Shown here: one piece after another, positions 17,112-27,387 of the stretch
Layout of the letters: each line of letters starts with the position of its first letter
Numbering within the stretch: the first letter of the stretch is position 1
NCBI RefSeq assembly: GCF_014284155.1
Contig: NZ_JACOFZ010000001.1
Location: forward strand, 948,545-1,012,544
Length of the DNA stretch: 64,000 bases
From: Affinundibacterium nitidum
GTDB lineage: Bacteria; Pseudomonadota; Gammaproteobacteria; Burkholderiales; Burkholderiaceae_D
Reading direction: 5' to 3'
Translations under genes and position numbers: made by a program
The notes under the pieces: generated by a model
What the model saw: only the letters and a program-made list of their open reading frames with translations
Database searches by the model: none
Told to the model about the DNA's origin: nothing

Positions 17112-17217
17112 ATTTATCTTTCAATCACTTACAGTGTTTGTTTCGGAGAGCTAAATTCATCCTACAAAATCAATCTCATCTGAACTTCTCCCATGAGTCT
17201 GTGAAAAGATTCCTAAC

Positions 17218-18099
17218 TCAAGTATTCCGCCGCACAGCCAACAAAACAAAATACCCCAACACCGGCCCCGCACCAAATCCCAATAAAGGCATAGGCGTCA
17301 AACCTCGGTAGGCACAGATCATAATGACGATGTAGTACAAAGCGATCGGTATCAATTCAGGCATGCTGCGTTTGATGCCAACGAAGAATAGTCCTACAGG
17401 CAATAGAGCGACGCTAATGATGGCCGCGATCATTGCTATGCTGCCTGCACTCGCTGCAATTTGAATCACACCTTCAACGTAAGGCACTGGTTGGAGTGGA
17501 TCAGCTTGTTGCCAACACCAATAACACAGCACGGCCCAAACTGCACTGCCGCCCGCTTTCAAAAGAATGCTATCAGCACGATGCCAAACGATGAAAATCG
17601 CAGCAAGCGTAAAAGCAAGCACTTGTGATAGATCGGGCTGCGCGGCGAGAAGCAAGGCAAAAACACTCAAGAGCGCTACGCTGCCGATTCCAGAAAACCC
17701 CAAACGCCAATGCAGCCTAGCAAACACGTATAAAGCCAAAGGCAAAACGGCAGCTGAGAAGTACAAGCGAATGCCGCCAAGCTTGATCCAGCGACTTGGA
17801 TTCCCGGCTTCAGAGAACGCGAAACAAGCAGCCAAGCCGATCAACATCGGGACCAGAATCAAAATCGAATTGCGGACTTGCCGTGGTATCGTCAAAGCTT
17901 TGCCCGCGTCTTGATTTCGGCGCGCGTTGTCTATCCATAGCACGCAGGTCAGACCAAGCAAAGCCAATGCTATCTGCTGTATTAGTAATGATTGCCCTAC
18001 CCCAGCCAAACGCATCAAGAGCACGCTGCCGATCAGACTCGGCAAAGCCAACAAAATCAATAACCAACTGGTGCGCATTAATTCTCTCCTCAAATTCAA
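17218..18099 (-). CDS. short SEDS-like (FtsW/RodA-related) membrane protein
   Basis: 293 residues with about nine to ten hydrophobic segments. Three stretches match FtsW/RodA landmarks in order: RWIKLGGIRL at 103-112 (RodA RWxxLGxxxxQPSE region), AAQPDLSQ at 152-159 (AAQPDLGT) and GLTPMPLLGFGAGP at 266-279 (GxPLPxxSYGGS). SEDS proteins are glycosyltransferases making peptidoglycan. The large periplasmic loop 4 with the catalytic Asp (HTDFIF motif in RodA) is absent: only about 35 residues separate QIAASAGS from the last two helices. It is therefore probably not a normal polymerase. The acyltransferase gene upstream is 17 bp away on the same strand, so the two are probably cotranscribed. Confidence 0.65.
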   Translation of the reverse strand: MNLRRELMRTSWLLILLALPSLIGSVLLMRLAGVGQSLLIQQIALALLGLTCVLWIDNARRNQDAGKALTIPRQVRNSILILVPMLIGLAACFAFSEAGNPSRWIKLGGIRLYFSAAVLPLALYVFARLHWRLGFSGIGSVALLSVFALLLAAQPDLSQVLAFTLAAIFIVWHRADSILLKAGGSAVWAVLCYWCWQQADPLQPVPYVEGVIQIAASAGSIAMIAAIISVALLPVGLFFVGIKRSMPELIPIALYYIVIMICAYRGLTPMPLLGFGAGPVLGYFVLLAVRRNT

Positions 18100-18116
18100 G
18101 CCTACTGACTTGCGTG

Positions 18117-19280
18117 CTATTTCAATGGTCTCGAACGCAAATAATGCATAGCAGGCTTGCTAACCCAGCGTTCAAGGAAAACACCAAACAACAAGCAGCC
18201 CACAACCACAGGCACATATACGACAAATGTCCATCGCATATTCTCACCAAAGTAAGCACGATATGCCGTGCATACACTTAAGACGATGAACATATGGCTC
18301 AAATAGATTTCATAGCTCAAATAGCCCATCTTCGCCAACCATTGCCATCCCCACCTTGGGCGAGGTGCGAGATGCTGCGCGGCAAACACCAAAAGACAAG
18401 CGGACAGGCACAAGAGCAACATGCTGTAGCCATGGATGACTTTCCATACTTCACTACCGAAGAAATAAATCGCGATCAGGCCTATGCCGCCCAATACAGC
18501 AATAGCACGCGCAAACTGTTCACTGGTTTTCCAGACCTGTGCCAATAACGCCGTCAATACACCGAAAGCAATGGCCGACATGCCGGGCAAATAGGCTTTT
18601 TCTTTCCAAATCTCATTCCCGACAATCGCCTCACGTGTCCATGGCAATGAGAATGCCAAGATCAACAAAGCTGCGACTAACCAGCGCCTCGGCAAGAAAA
18701 TGCACATTAATGGAAACGCGAGATAGAAAACTTCCTCAATCGACAAAGACCATAAGACATCCCAAGCGGCTGGCAACCATGTGGTTTGTCCTTCATACCA
18801 ATTCAAATGTAAACCTAAAGCAGACAACAGAGCCCGCCATAAGGTTTGGCCTTTTTCTTGAACCACATAGCCGTCCACGCCAAGTAAATGCATGAGGCTC
18901 AATACGACCAATAAAAGTGCGAGCAGTGGAAAAATCCGGCTAAAGCGTTGGCGATAAAACTGGCGCCATTTAATCGAACTCAGTTCACCATAGTTCTGTA
19001 AACAGCGTTGTGTGATCAGAAAACCAGACAAGACAAAAAATAGGAAGACCGATTCATAGCCATTAAAGCTAATACCGTTGATGATGCGCTTACTCAAGAA
19101 CTCGCCAGCCAAGCTCGGTTGCAAAGGCAGGCGAAAACTCATGGCGAGGTGATGAACAACGACGAATAAAATGGAAAACCCGCGCAGCAAGTCGATGCCG
19201 AAGTTCCGTTCGCTTGAATTAGCCTGTGCTGGAATGAATGCATGGCTTGCTGGGTCGCTTGATACTTTGCTGGAAGACAT
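18117..19280 (-). CDS. acyltransferase 3 family membrane protein (OafA/YrhL-type)
   Basis: About 387 residues with around ten membrane helices. The N-terminal hallmark is GIDLLRGFSILFVVVHH (about residues 28-44) with the conserved Arg and the His pair of acyltransferase-3 enzymes. These proteins transfer acetyl or other acyl groups to surface polysaccharides or peptidoglycan. The C-terminal SGNH domain seen in OafA proper is absent. I use ATG 19280; ATG 19310 or TTG 19319 in frame are possible. It probably forms an operon with the SEDS-like gene (17 bp), hinting at a cell-envelope substrate, which is inference. Confidence 0.85.
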   Translation of the reverse strand: MSSSKVSSDPASHAFIPAQANSSERNFGIDLLRGFSILFVVVHHLAMSFRLPLQPSLAGEFLSKRIINGISFNGYESVFLFFVLSGFLITQRCLQNYGELSSIKWRQFYRQRFSRIFPLLALLLVVLSLMHLLGVDGYVVQEKGQTLWRALLSALGLHLNWYEGQTTWLPAAWDVLWSLSIEEVFYLAFPLMCIFLPRRWLVAALLILAFSLPWTREAIVGNEIWKEKAYLPGMSAIAFGVLTALLAQVWKTSEQFARAIAVLGGIGLIAIYFFGSEVWKVIHGYSMLLLCLSACLLVFAAQHLAPRPRWGWQWLAKMGYLSYEIYLSHMFIVLSVCTAYRAYFGENMRWTFVVYVPVVVGCLLFGVFLERWVSKPAMHYLRSRPLK

Positions 19281-19344
19281 GAAGTGAAATTCGAATAGGA
19301 GAAACCGCATCCTACACAAATCGTATTAATAAACCAAGCTTCAC

Positions 19345-19791
19345 TTACTTCGTTCCGGCGAGCCCCGCAGACTTATCGTAAAGAGGCTTACTTTTGTCCA
19401 CAATATGCACCGTGAATAACTTCAAGGGCGTATCCCCAATGACTTTGAACCCACCGTGCTGCACCATACGTAAATTCATGAGGCTGGCACCAGTCGGCAG
19501 CGTCTGCGGTTCTTTTCCTGCCACTTGAATTTGCGCACCTTGCACCACATACAGGGCTTCTATGCCGTGGTGCAGATGTAGATCGATGCCCTCACCTGGC
19601 TTGTATTCCGCCACCGAAGCAATCACTTCCATGCCGGTGGGAATGCCGTTAGGGCCTTGTAGTTCAGCTCTCTGTTTTTCTTGGCGCTGCGGTGAATCAC
19701 TGAGGGCTTGTGCGAGTAAAGTGCCTGCGCTACCAATGGCAATCAAAGCGATTGCCACACCGATTTGTCGAAGTTTGAAATGCATCATCAA
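19345..19791 (-). CDS. exported cupin-domain protein
   Basis: 148 residues. It has an N-terminal signal peptide or anchor (Arg then hydrophobic residues about 10-27, ending near LLAQALS). A single cupin domain follows with YKPGEGIDLHLHHGIEALYV (metal-binding His and Glu) and a second half around HGGFKVIGDTPLKLFTVHI. It probably binds a metal in the periplasm; no enzyme activity can be assigned. It lies 64 bp upstream of the acyltransferase gene on the same strand. Confidence 0.75.
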   Translation of the reverse strand: MMMHFKLRQIGVAIALIAIGSAGTLLAQALSDSPQRQEKQRAELQGPNGIPTGMEVIASVAEYKPGEGIDLHLHHGIEALYVVQGAQIQVAGKEPQTLPTGASLMNLRMVQHGGFKVIGDTPLKLFTVHIVDKSKPLYDKSAGLAGTK

Positions 19792-19819
19792 TCTCTCCTA
19801 GCGTGCTAAGCAGCAAAAC

Positions 19820-20356
19820 CTAAAAACTCGAACCATCTTGTTTTAGAAATTCAATTTCTTCCGCAGTCGATTCGCGTCCCAAGATGGCATTGCGATGCGG
19901 GTAGCGACCAAAGCGATCGATAATCGCTTTATGCTTCAATTCAAATTCGTAATTTCCTTTGGGCGCGTGTTCATGGAATAGTTTCTCGGCATAAGCGTGA
20001 ATAGCACGAGACTCACTATGCATGAAGGGCATGTAGAGAAAGTTTCTTTCGATCGGCGTTAAGCCTTGATCTGCCTGTGCTCGAATCGCTTCTTGCGCAA
20101 GCACTAAGGCCATCGCATCTTGGGCAAATGCTTGTGGCGTATGGCGATATACATTGCGTGAGAACTGATCTAGGACGATGATTTCTGCTAAACGACCATG
20201 ATCATCGGTACGCCAATGGTAGAGTTCGCCAGCGGCTGCCTGCAACATCACGCTATGAAAACGCTGCTGTATCAGTTGATCGAATTCAGGATCGACACTC
20301 CACCATTTCTTGCTGTCGATTTCTTCAAACCAGAATTGAATAATGTCTTGGAACAT
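19820..20356 (-). CDS. DUF924 family protein
   Basis: 178 residues, all-helical. Matches the DUF924 family by FWFEEIDSKKWWSVDPEFDQLI near the start (split here as FWFEEI and KKWWSVDPEFD), IIVLDQFSRNVYRHTPQAF in the middle, and FLYMPFMHSESR in the second half. The family is widespread in proteobacteria; its function is not established. It precedes the cupin gene by 28 bp on the same strand. No odd features. Confidence 0.88.
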   Translation of the reverse strand: MFQDIIQFWFEEIDSKKWWSVDPEFDQLIQQRFHSVMLQAAAGELYHWRTDDHGRLAEIIVLDQFSRNVYRHTPQAFAQDAMALVLAQEAIRAQADQGLTPIERNFLYMPFMHSESRAIHAYAEKLFHEHAPKGNYEFELKHKAIIDRFGRYPHRNAILGRESTAEEIEFLKQDGSSF

Positions 20357-20445
20357 GGCGAGCTTTCGTCAAAGTGAACTTCCATATTCTACGCCACTAC
20401 GCGCAATGCACGAAGCTCATCTGCAGCTTTGATTTAGCTGAAATA

Positions 20446-20462
20446 AAGTTCAGTTTGAACTT
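20446..20462 (-). terminator. hairpin at the end of the truB operon
   Basis: AAGTTCA (20446-20452) and TGAACTT (20456-20462) form a 7-bp stem with a 3-nt loop. On the minus strand it starts 3 bp after the truB stop and is followed by TATTT, a weak T-tract. Confidence 0.5.
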
Positions 20463-20465
20463 AGT

Positions 20466-21422
20466 TTAGGCCTGATTTTGATCAACCGTCGAAATCAAAC
20501 GCTCGGGTGCTAGCACGCCATACTCTTGCAGCTGCGCTGATCCTAGGAGATATTTCGCATCACTATCGGGCATCGATTTGTAGACACGTACGCGACCGAG
20601 TTGCTGCGGATGAGCAACTGCTTCTTTATCCAGAGAAATGCGCTGTCCTTGTAGGAAACGCTTGGCGAGATCTGCATTCAAACTAACTTCAGGAAAACTC
20701 GATAAAAGTGCATCAACGGGTGCTAGAAGCTCGAGCCGCTGCGCCTCTTCCATTGCGATCAATTGATCAAGCGTGACGGTGTTTTCTAGAATCAAATGGC
20801 CCACTTGTGTACGACGAAGCGCGTTTAGATGAGCGCCACAACCAAGTGCTGCACCGATATCTTCACCGAGCACGCGAATATAAGTGCCCTTACTGCAGCG
20901 CACGTTCAAAGTTAAGAATGGCGCTTCGTAACTGACAAACTCGAGTAGATGTATGGTCACCGGGCGCGCTTCACGCTCCAAAGTAATGCCTTCACGTGCA
21001 TATTCATACAAGGCTTTACCGTCACGCTTCAAGGCTGAATACATAGGCGGCACTTGCATGATGTCACCACGAAATTGGGCCAACACTTGTTGGATCTGTT
21101 CTAGGCTGACATTCACGTCTTTATGCTCTATGACTTCGCCTTCGGTGTCACCTGTATTGGTGCGCTGACCGAGATGCACAACGGTTTGATACGTCTTATC
21201 CGCATCCAATAAGTCGGCAGAAAATTTCGTCGCTTCACCAAAACACAAAGGTAGCAAACCGGTAGCGAATGGATCGAGCGTGCCGGTATGCCCGGCTTTG
21301 ATCGCATTCAACAAACGTTTCGCTTTGATCAAGGCATCATTGCTCGACCAACCCACAGGTTTATCCAATAACAGTACGCCGTTGATCGGAAGACGTGTTT
21401 TTTTCTTGATGACTTGGTTCAT
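20466..21422 (-). CDS. truB: tRNA pseudouridine(55) synthase
   Basis: Makes pseudouridine 55 in the T-loop of tRNAs. 318 residues from ATG 21422. Motifs: GVLLLDKPVGWSSND (15-29) and AGHTGTLDPFATGLLP with catalytic Asp50, then CSKGTYIRVLGEDIG near 188 and LNALRRTQVGHL after it. The C-terminal PUA-like part is present. An upstream in-frame start at 21467 would add 15 residues unlike the family. It is the last gene of rimP-nusA-infB-rbfA-truB, 106 bp after rbfA, and followed by a hairpin. Confidence 0.96.
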   Translation of the reverse strand: MNQVIKKKTRLPINGVLLLDKPVGWSSNDALIKAKRLLNAIKAGHTGTLDPFATGLLPLCFGEATKFSADLLDADKTYQTVVHLGQRTNTGDTEGEVIEHKDVNVSLEQIQQVLAQFRGDIMQVPPMYSALKRDGKALYEYAREGITLEREARPVTIHLLEFVSYEAPFLTLNVRCSKGTYIRVLGEDIGAALGCGAHLNALRRTQVGHLILENTVTLDQLIAMEEAQRLELLAPVDALLSSFPEVSLNADLAKRFLQGQRISLDKEAVAHPQQLGRVRVYKSMPDSDAKYLLGSAQLQEYGVLAPERLISTVDQNQA

Positions 21423-21528
21423 TGGTTCTTGTTCAAACTCATAACAAATATTGGTGCGCAAAAGCAAAAGACGCAGAGTATTTGGCTATCTTCTCTGCGC
21501 CTTTCAATATCTCAACCCAAGGAAGAAA

Positions 21529-21957
21529 TTAATCTTCGCTCTTTTCTTTATCGTCGCGGTGATCATCTTCGTCGATGTCGCTATCTTTAGCACGCGTCGC
21601 ATTCGCTTCATCGATCAATTTCGACATCGCCATGCCGCGCATCGTCGAAGTATCGTGGACAAAGTGCAGTTGCGGCAAAGTGTGGATACGCAATTTCAAA
21701 CCGAGTTGATTACGCAGGAAACCTGCGGCCTTGTTCAAACCTTCTTGCGTCAGTTTGATCGCTGCTGGCTCATCTGCCAATGTCGTGAAATACACTTTTG
21801 CATGAGCATAATCAGGCGTCAGTTGCACTTCAGTCAGTGTGATCATGCCAACGCGTGGATCTTTGAGTTCAGCCCAGATGATTTCAGACAGATCGCGTTG
21901 AATTTGATCCGCAACGCGCAAGCCGCGGGCCGGGATGGATTTACTATTTTTAGCCAT
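21529..21957 (-). CDS. rbfA: 30S ribosome-binding factor A
   Basis: Small KH-fold protein that binds immature 30S subunits and helps 16S rRNA 5'-end maturation. 142 residues. Seen: [17 protein letters not shown] (14-30), [18 protein letters not shown] and [24 protein letters not shown]. The C-terminal tail is highly acidic ([18 protein letters not shown]), an extension common in betaproteobacteria. ATG 21957 (MAKNSK) is chosen over an upstream in-frame start at 21969. Located between infB and truB. Confidence 0.95.
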   Translation of the reverse strand: MAKNSKSIPARGLRVADQIQRDLSEIIWAELKDPRVGMITLTEVQLTPDYAHAKVYFTTLADEPAAIKLTQEGLNKAAGFLRNQLGLKLRIHTLPQLHFVHDTSTMRGMAMSKLIDEANATRAKDSDIDEDDHRDDKEKSED

Positions 21958-22055
21958 AAGAACTAACAAAACCTTCTACTTACATCATCACCCCGTTCGA
22001 TCGAGGCTTTAAGTTCGGCAACAGAAAACGAAAGGTTTTCGCTACCGTCAAAATG

Positions 22056-22084
22056 AAAGAGGAAGCTCGCGCTTCCTCTTTTTT
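22056..22084. terminator. strong hairpin between infB and rbfA
   Basis: An 11-bp perfect stem, AAAGAGGAAGC (22056-22066) with GCTTCCTCTTT (22071-22081) and tetraloop TCGC. On the plus strand it ends in T6. On the minus (operon) strand only TTT then CATTTT follows, so it may act as a partial terminator or a processing site that lowers rbfA-truB expression. Confidence 0.55.
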
Positions 22085-22090
22085 ACTTCA

Positions 22091-24940
22091 TTACAGAGTA
22101 CGAGCAATTTCTTGGATCTCGAAGACTTCGAGGAAGTCTCCGACTTGAATATCGTTGTAGGCTTTGAGTGAGAGACCGCACTCCATACCTGCACGAACTT
22201 CTTTTGCATCGTCTTTGTAACGCTTGAGCGAATCGAGTTCGCCAGACCATGTCACTACGTTGTTGCGCAACAAACGGACTGAAGACGTACGTTTGACCAT
22301 ACCTTCGGTGACCAAGCAACCCGCAATAGAACCGACTTTGGAGACCGTAAATACTTGACGAATCTCGACCATACCGATCACTGTTTCGCGTTTTTCTGGT
22401 GCCAACATGCCAGACAACGCAGCCTTCACTTCATCTACCGCATCGTAAATGATGTTGTAGTAGCGAATGTCCACGCCATTGGTTTCCGCCAACTTACGTG
22501 CGGAGGCATCTGCACGTGTGTTAAAGCCGATGATGACCGCTTTCGAAGCCACCGCCAAGTTGACGTCGGATTCGGAAATACCACCGACCGCTGCATGCAC
22601 AACCTGTACGCGAACTTCGTTGTTGGACAATTTGACCAAAGATTGAACCAAAGCTTCTTGCGAACCTTGAACGTCGGTTTTGACGATGATAGGCAAGTTT
22701 TTGAGTTCGCCTTCGCCCATGTTTTCGAACATGTTCTCGAGCTTCGCTGCTTGCTGCTTCGCCAATTTAACGTCACGGAATTTACCTTGACGGAACAGAG
22801 CGATTTCACGTGCTTTGCGCTCATCTACCATGACCATCACTTCTTCACCCGCGGCTGGAACTTCTGTCAGACCTTGGATTTCAACTGGGATAGATGGACC
22901 CGCTTCGTTAATATTTTTACCGTTTTCATCCAACATCGCACGAACGCGACCATAAGATGAACCCGCCAATACCACGTCACCACGTTTCAATGTACCGGAT
23001 TGAACCAAGATCGTCGCCACTGTACCGCGGCCTTTATCCAAGCGAGACTCAACAACCAAGCCCTTTGCAGGTGCATCGATTGGTGCTTTCAATTCCAACA
23101 CTTCAGCTTGCAATAAGACATTCTCGAGCAAGGAATCAATACCTTGACCTGTCTTCGCAGAGACTGGCACGAATGGTGAATCACCACCGTATTCTTCTGG
23201 TACAACGCCTTCAGCGATCAATTCTTGTGTCACGCGGTCTGCATTCGCAGATGGTTTATCGATCTTATTGATTGCAACCACCAAAGGAACACCAGCTGCT
23301 TTCGCATGCGCAATCGCTTCCTTGGTTTGCGGCATCACGCCGTCATCCGCTGCCACGACAAGAATAACAATATCAGTTGCCTTCGCACCACGAGCACGCA
23401 TCGCCGTAAAGGCTTCGTGACCTGGGGTATCTAAGAAAGTGATCATGCCACGTGGTGTTTCAACGTGGTATGCACCGATGTGCTGGGTAATACCACCCGC
23501 CTCACCGGAAGCCACTTTGGCGCGACGAATATAGTCGAGCAAAGATGTTTTACCGTGATCGACGTGACCCATCACCGTCACAACTGGTGCGCGTGGTGAA
23601 GATTCGTAATCGGCGTGTTCTGCAACGTCTGTCAGCATCGCTTCTGGATCATCGATCTTCGCAGCAAACGCTTTGTGGCCCATTTCTTCAACCAGAATCA
23701 TCGCTGTTTCTTGATCGAGAACTTGGTTAATCGTGCACATTTGACCTAATTTCATCAAATGCTTAATCACTTCAGATGCTTTCACAGACATCTTATGCGC
23801 CAACTCAGCGACGGTCAGTGTTTCTGGCACGTAGACATCTTTTACCACTGCCTCAACTGGCACTTGGAAATTGGTTTCGCGTTCATCATGATGTTGATTA
23901 CGGCGGCCTTTAGGACCACTCTTCCAACCTTCACGACCAACTGGTGCCGCTCCGCGCGTTTTCAAACCACCGCTGCGTTTTTTCGCAGCATCTTCTTGCC
24001 ATGTTGAAGACACGTTTGCGGACTTGATCGATTTCTTATCTGCACTTGGAGCTGCAACTGCAGGCTTAGCATCTTTCTTATCGCCAGCAGGTTTTTTATC
24101 GCCCACTTTCTTATCGGCTGGTTTGTGCAAAGTACCTTCAGCCACTTTGGATGGTGCTGGTGCTTCCACTGGTTTTGGTTTGCGTGCCGCGCTCATCATT
24201 TCTTTGATTTGCGCAACTTCGTCAGCCACTTTCTTACGTGCGTTTTCAGCGCTTGCTGCACGAGCAGCTGCTTCTTTCGCCTCTTCAGTTGCTTTTTTCT
24301 TCGCTGCTTCAGCTGCTACACGTTTCGCTTCTTCCTCAGCAGCATTGTCAACCGCAGCCGCTGGCGTTTTTGCCTTGGCACGTTTTTCTTCCGCTTGCTT
24401 TGCTTTTTCTGCTTCAGCTTTTGCTTGCGCTGCTGCTGCCAATTCGGCTTCGCGCGCTGCTTTTGCTTCTGCTTCTTTCTCAGCTTCGAGTTTCGCTAAT
24501 TGTTCTTGCTTCTCTTTGAGCTCGGCTTCGCGGCGCGCTGCTAATTCAGCTTCGGCCTGCGCTTCTGCTTCGCGACGTGCCATTTCAACTGGATCAATCG
24601 CTGGTGCCGCTTTGACGTTTTCCTCTGGTGCTGCATCATCGCGCTTGACGAACGTGCGTTTTTTACGCACTTCGACCTGCACAGTACGTGTTTTACCAGT
24701 GGCATCCGCCTGCTTGATCTCGGTCGTTTCCTTACGAGTCAAAGTGATTTTTTTCTTCTCGACATCAGGAGCCACGCCGTGGGAACGACGTAAGTGCTCC
24801 AATAATTTGTCTTTATCTTCTTTCGACAAACTGTCGGACGCCGATGCTTTATTGACGCCGGCGGCCTGCAATTGCGCTAGCAATGCTTCCGCTTGCATTT
24901 TCAGCTCGGTGGCAAATTGAGCTACGTTATTACTCGCCAT
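22091..24940 (-). CDS. infB: translation initiation factor IF-2
   Basis: GTPase that places initiator tRNA-fMet on the 30S subunit. 949 residues. An IF2 N-terminal subdomain is at about 1-55. A long charged Ala/Lys/Glu low-complexity region follows at about 108-300, then a second IF2_N at about 370-422. The G domain starts at GHVDHGKT (458-465), with DTPGHEAF and NKID also seen, followed by the beta-barrel and fMet-tRNA-binding C-terminal domains ending [17 protein letters not shown]. Full length for a betaproteobacterium. It lies 79 bp after nusA in the rimP operon. The initiator tRNA-fMet gene is encoded about 5.6 kb away on the same strand. Confidence 0.98.
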   Translation of the reverse strand: MASNNVAQFATELKMQAEALLAQLQAAGVNKASASDSLSKEDKDKLLEHLRRSHGVAPDVEKKKITLTRKETTEIKQADATGKTRTVQVEVRKKRTFVKRDDAAPEENVKAAPAIDPVEMARREAEAQAEAELAARREAELKEKQEQLAKLEAEKEAEAKAAREAELAAAAQAKAEAEKAKQAEEKRAKAKTPAAAVDNAAEEEAKRVAAEAAKKKATEEAKEAAARAASAENARKKVADEVAQIKEMMSAARKPKPVEAPAPSKVAEGTLHKPADKKVGDKKPAGDKKDAKPAVAAPSADKKSIKSANVSSTWQEDAAKKRSGGLKTRGAAPVGREGWKSGPKGRRNQHHDERETNFQVPVEAVVKDVYVPETLTVAELAHKMSVKASEVIKHLMKLGQMCTINQVLDQETAMILVEEMGHKAFAAKIDDPEAMLTDVAEHADYESSPRAPVVTVMGHVDHGKTSLLDYIRRAKVASGEAGGITQHIGAYHVETPRGMITFLDTPGHEAFTAMRARGAKATDIVILVVAADDGVMPQTKEAIAHAKAAGVPLVVAINKIDKPSANADRVTQELIAEGVVPEEYGGDSPFVPVSAKTGQGIDSLLENVLLQAEVLELKAPIDAPAKGLVVESRLDKGRGTVATILVQSGTLKRGDVVLAGSSYGRVRAMLDENGKNINEAGPSIPVEIQGLTEVPAAGEEVMVMVDERKAREIALFRQGKFRDVKLAKQQAAKLENMFENMGEGELKNLPIIVKTDVQGSQEALVQSLVKLSNNEVRVQVVHAAVGGISESDVNLAVASKAVIIGFNTRADASARKLAETNGVDIRYYNIIYDAVDEVKAALSGMLAPEKRETVIGMVEIRQVFTVSKVGSIAGCLVTEGMVKRTSSVRLLRNNVVTWSGELDSLKRYKDDAKEVRAGMECGLSLKAYNDIQVGDFLEVFEIQEIARTL

Positions 24941-25019
24941 TCAGTCCTCTTTTTCTGTTTGCGCTTGATGTTGACTTCGTTGGATTCAACCAGCGCTTAA
25001 ATAAGTTGTTTACTCGTGA

Positions 25020-26579
25020 TTATTTTGCTTCAACGAGTTTCCATGCTTTTTCCAATAAGGCTTTAGCATGTTCATCATATTTAGCGTCGATGAGTTTCAT
25101 CTCATCATCAGTCACATCGTCAAATGCACTATCAATTAGTTGGCGTGCACGGTCGGTAGACAGTGCCAAAATCGCGCCAAATTCATCGTAGGCCAAGCCA
25201 CCGAAAGCAGCGAGGGTCTTAATACCAGCCAAGCCCAATTTACCTGCTGTTGCACGGCTCATACCATCCAAATTAATCAGTGCGTCTTCCACGCCTTCAA
25301 CGCCTTCTTCAGAAGCAATCGCTTCAGTCAAAAGTGCATCACGGGCACGATTACGCAACTCATTAACGGTATCTTCATCCAACGCTTCGATTTCCAACAT
25401 TTCACTAATTGGAACGTAAGCGATTTCTTCAAGGCTAGAGAAGCCTTCATCCACCAAGATATCTGCAACTTCTTGATCAACGTCGAGTTTTTCCATGAAC
25501 AAGCTGCGGATACCTGCAGTTTCTTGCTCTGCTTTATTGGCGGACTCTTCGGCAGTCATGATGTTGATTTGCCAGCCAGTCAATTCTGCTGCCAAGCGCA
25601 CGTTCTGACCGCTACGGCCAATCGCAATCGCCAAGTTTTCATCATCAACGACGACGTCCATTGCATGTTTTTCTTCATCAACCATGATGGAAGAGACATT
25701 CGCTGGAGCTAAAGCACCAATCACGAATTGTGCTGGATCTTCAGACCACAATACGATATCAACACGTTCACCACCGAGTTCACCAGTCACTGCTTGTACG
25801 CGTGAACCACGCATACCAACGCAAGTACCGATAGGATCAATACGTTTGTCATCTGTGTGCACAGCGATCTTGGCGCGAACACCAGGGTCACGTGCAGCTG
25901 ACTTGATTACCAAAGAACCTTGTTCGATTTCTGGCACTTCGAGTTCGAACAATTTCATGATGAACTCTGGAGCAGTGCGCGACAAAATAACTTGTGGTCC
26001 ACGTGCATTGCGATCGATACGCAAGATGTATGCACGAACACGATCGCCTACGCGCAAGTTTTCTTTTGGGATCATTTGGTCGCGCGGCAAACGTGCCTCG
26101 ATGCGACCAGATTCAACTACAGCTTCACCGCGTTCCATACGTTTGATGGTACCCATCACGAGGGAATCACCGCGCTCCAAGAACTCAGCCAAAATTTGCT
26201 CACGTTCTGCATCACGAATACGTTGCAAAACAATTTGTTTCGTATCTTGTGCGAAACGACGACCGAGTTCTACAGATTCAATCGGCTCTTCGATGTATTC
26301 ATCCACTTCGATATCGGCGTATTGCTCAACCGCTTCGAAATGCAAAATTTCTTGATCTGGCAATTGCAAACCAGCTTCATCAGCCACAACGTGCCAACGA
26401 CGGAAAGTGCGATACTCACCAGTATCACGATCGATTTCTACGCGAATATCGACTTCACCTTCATAACGTTTTTTGGTAGCCGTTGCCAAAGCATGTTCCA
26501 ACGCTCCAAAAACGATATCTTCATCGACGTTTTTTTCGCGCGCCAGCACATCAACCAATAATAAAACTTCGCGACTCAT
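25020..26579 (-). CDS. nusA: transcription termination/antitermination protein NusA
   Basis: RNA polymerase-binding factor for pausing, termination and antitermination. 519 residues: N-terminal RNAP-binding domain about 1-125 ([19 protein letters not shown] at 3-21), an S1 domain about 130-200 ([20 protein letters not shown]), KH1 and KH2 about 205-350 ([34 protein letters not shown]), and a C-terminal helix-hairpin-helix acidic repeat region. Its start overlaps the rimP stop by 4 bp, implying translational coupling. Confidence 0.98.
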   Translation of the reverse strand: MSREVLLLVDVLAREKNVDEDIVFGALEHALATATKKRYEGEVDIRVEIDRDTGEYRTFRRWHVVADEAGLQLPDQEILHFEAVEQYADIEVDEYIEEPIESVELGRRFAQDTKQIVLQRIRDAEREQILAEFLERGDSLVMGTIKRMERGEAVVESGRIEARLPRDQMIPKENLRVGDRVRAYILRIDRNARGPQVILSRTAPEFIMKLFELEVPEIEQGSLVIKSAARDPGVRAKIAVHTDDKRIDPIGTCVGMRGSRVQAVTGELGGERVDIVLWSEDPAQFVIGALAPANVSSIMVDEEKHAMDVVVDDENLAIAIGRSGQNVRLAAELTGWQINIMTAEESANKAEQETAGIRSLFMEKLDVDQEVADILVDEGFSSLEEIAYVPISEMLEIEALDEDTVNELRNRARDALLTEAIASEEGVEGVEDALINLDGMSRATAGKLGLAGIKTLAAFGGLAYDEFGAILALSTDRARQLIDSAFDDVTDDEMKLIDAKYDEHAKALLEKAWKLVEAK

Positions 26580-27064
26580 GCTTTGCGACTCCTAAAATCC
26601 ACTTGCGGCACTAAGCGTGCCTTATCTAAATCAGCGAGCGTAAACTCAAGCATCGCCGCGCCATCTTTCGTTTCAAACTCGAGCTTCAGAGTTTCCCCTT
26701 CTGGCTCATGCAATACACCTTCAAACGTCTTGCGGTTTGCCATACCTGGCATCGGCAAGCGTAACTTCACGGACGCTTTTTCACCCGCAAAGCGCGTGAA
26801 ATCAGCCAATTTCTTCAATGGGCGATCGAGCCCGGGTGAAGAAATTTCTAAGCGTTCGTAGCTCACTTCTTCCACCGTCAACACGTGCGACAGTTGATGA
26901 CTGACTTTCGCACAATCTTCAACCGTAACATGACCTTTTTCCTCAACATCCTCAGGCAAAAGATCGATGTAAACGCGTAACAAGCCACGTTCTGCTCGCT
27001 CAAAGTCGACCAGATCATAGCCAGTTCCATTGACAGTCTTTTCAATTAAATCCAACAACTGCAA
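26576..27064 (-). CDS. rimP: ribosome maturation factor RimP
   Basis: Assists 30S subunit assembly. 162 residues with the N-terminal domain [20 protein letters not shown], the [15 protein letters not shown] stretch, and [17 protein letters not shown] marking the family, plus the C-terminal Sm-like domain. It is the first gene of the rimP-nusA-infB-rbfA-truB operon; the stop overlaps the nusA start codon by 4 bp. The operon promoter should lie in 27065-27150, between the terminator of the preceding unit and rimP. Confidence 0.95.
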   Translation of the reverse strand: MQLLDLIEKTVNGTGYDLVDFERAERGLLRVYIDLLPEDVEEKGHVTVEDCAKVSHQLSHVLTVEEVSYERLEISSPGLDRPLKKLADFTRFAGEKASVKLRLPMPGMANRKTFEGVLHEPEGETLKLEFETKDGAAMLEFTLADLDKARLVPQVDFRSRKA

Positions 27065-27387
27065 GACGCTTCTCCAAAAACACAGATTCCCAGTTTGGGT
27101 TCATCACAAATACTGCCAGCCTTTTTAAGCAAGCACATTGCGATTTAGCAAAAAAAAATGGGCACTAGCCCATCTTCTTAGCGCCCAGAGCTCATCAAAA
27201 ATGAACACCAGGAAAAATCTGCTAACTCTAAGATTATAAACGATTAATTACTCAATCGCAATGACAGGCAAACAAAATAAGACTGAAAAACTTCGCTACG
27301 CAACAGCCTTCAGCCGTATTAAACCGATAACAAAGCAGGGCAACATCGACATTAGGTAACGATGTCACCCCAATTTAAGCAAAACAA
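27065..27387. other. 323-bp intergenic region rluB-rimP
   Basis: It contains the terminator at 27150-27173 and, right of it on the minus strand, the presumptive rimP operon promoter, for which no clear -35/-10 pair was found. The left 200 bp (27174-27387) is AT-rich and shows no coding potential or repeat. Confidence 0.6.
27150..27173 (-). terminator. intrinsic terminator downstream of rluB
   Basis: ATGGGC (27158-27163) pairs with GCCCAT (27168-27173) around ACTA. On the minus strand the hairpin is followed by a run of eight or more T. It separates scpB-rluB from the rimP operon. Confidence 0.8.

Noticed and set aside
24024-24920. Long open frame on the plus strand (298 codons) opposite infB
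   Set aside because: It is the antisense of the Lys/Glu/Ala-rich low-complexity region of IF-2, giving an artificial Ala/Ser/Phe-rich product with no ribosome site or family resemblance.
25684-26355. 223-codon open frame opposite nusA
   Set aside because: Antisense shadow of a highly conserved gene; the translation looks like no protein family.
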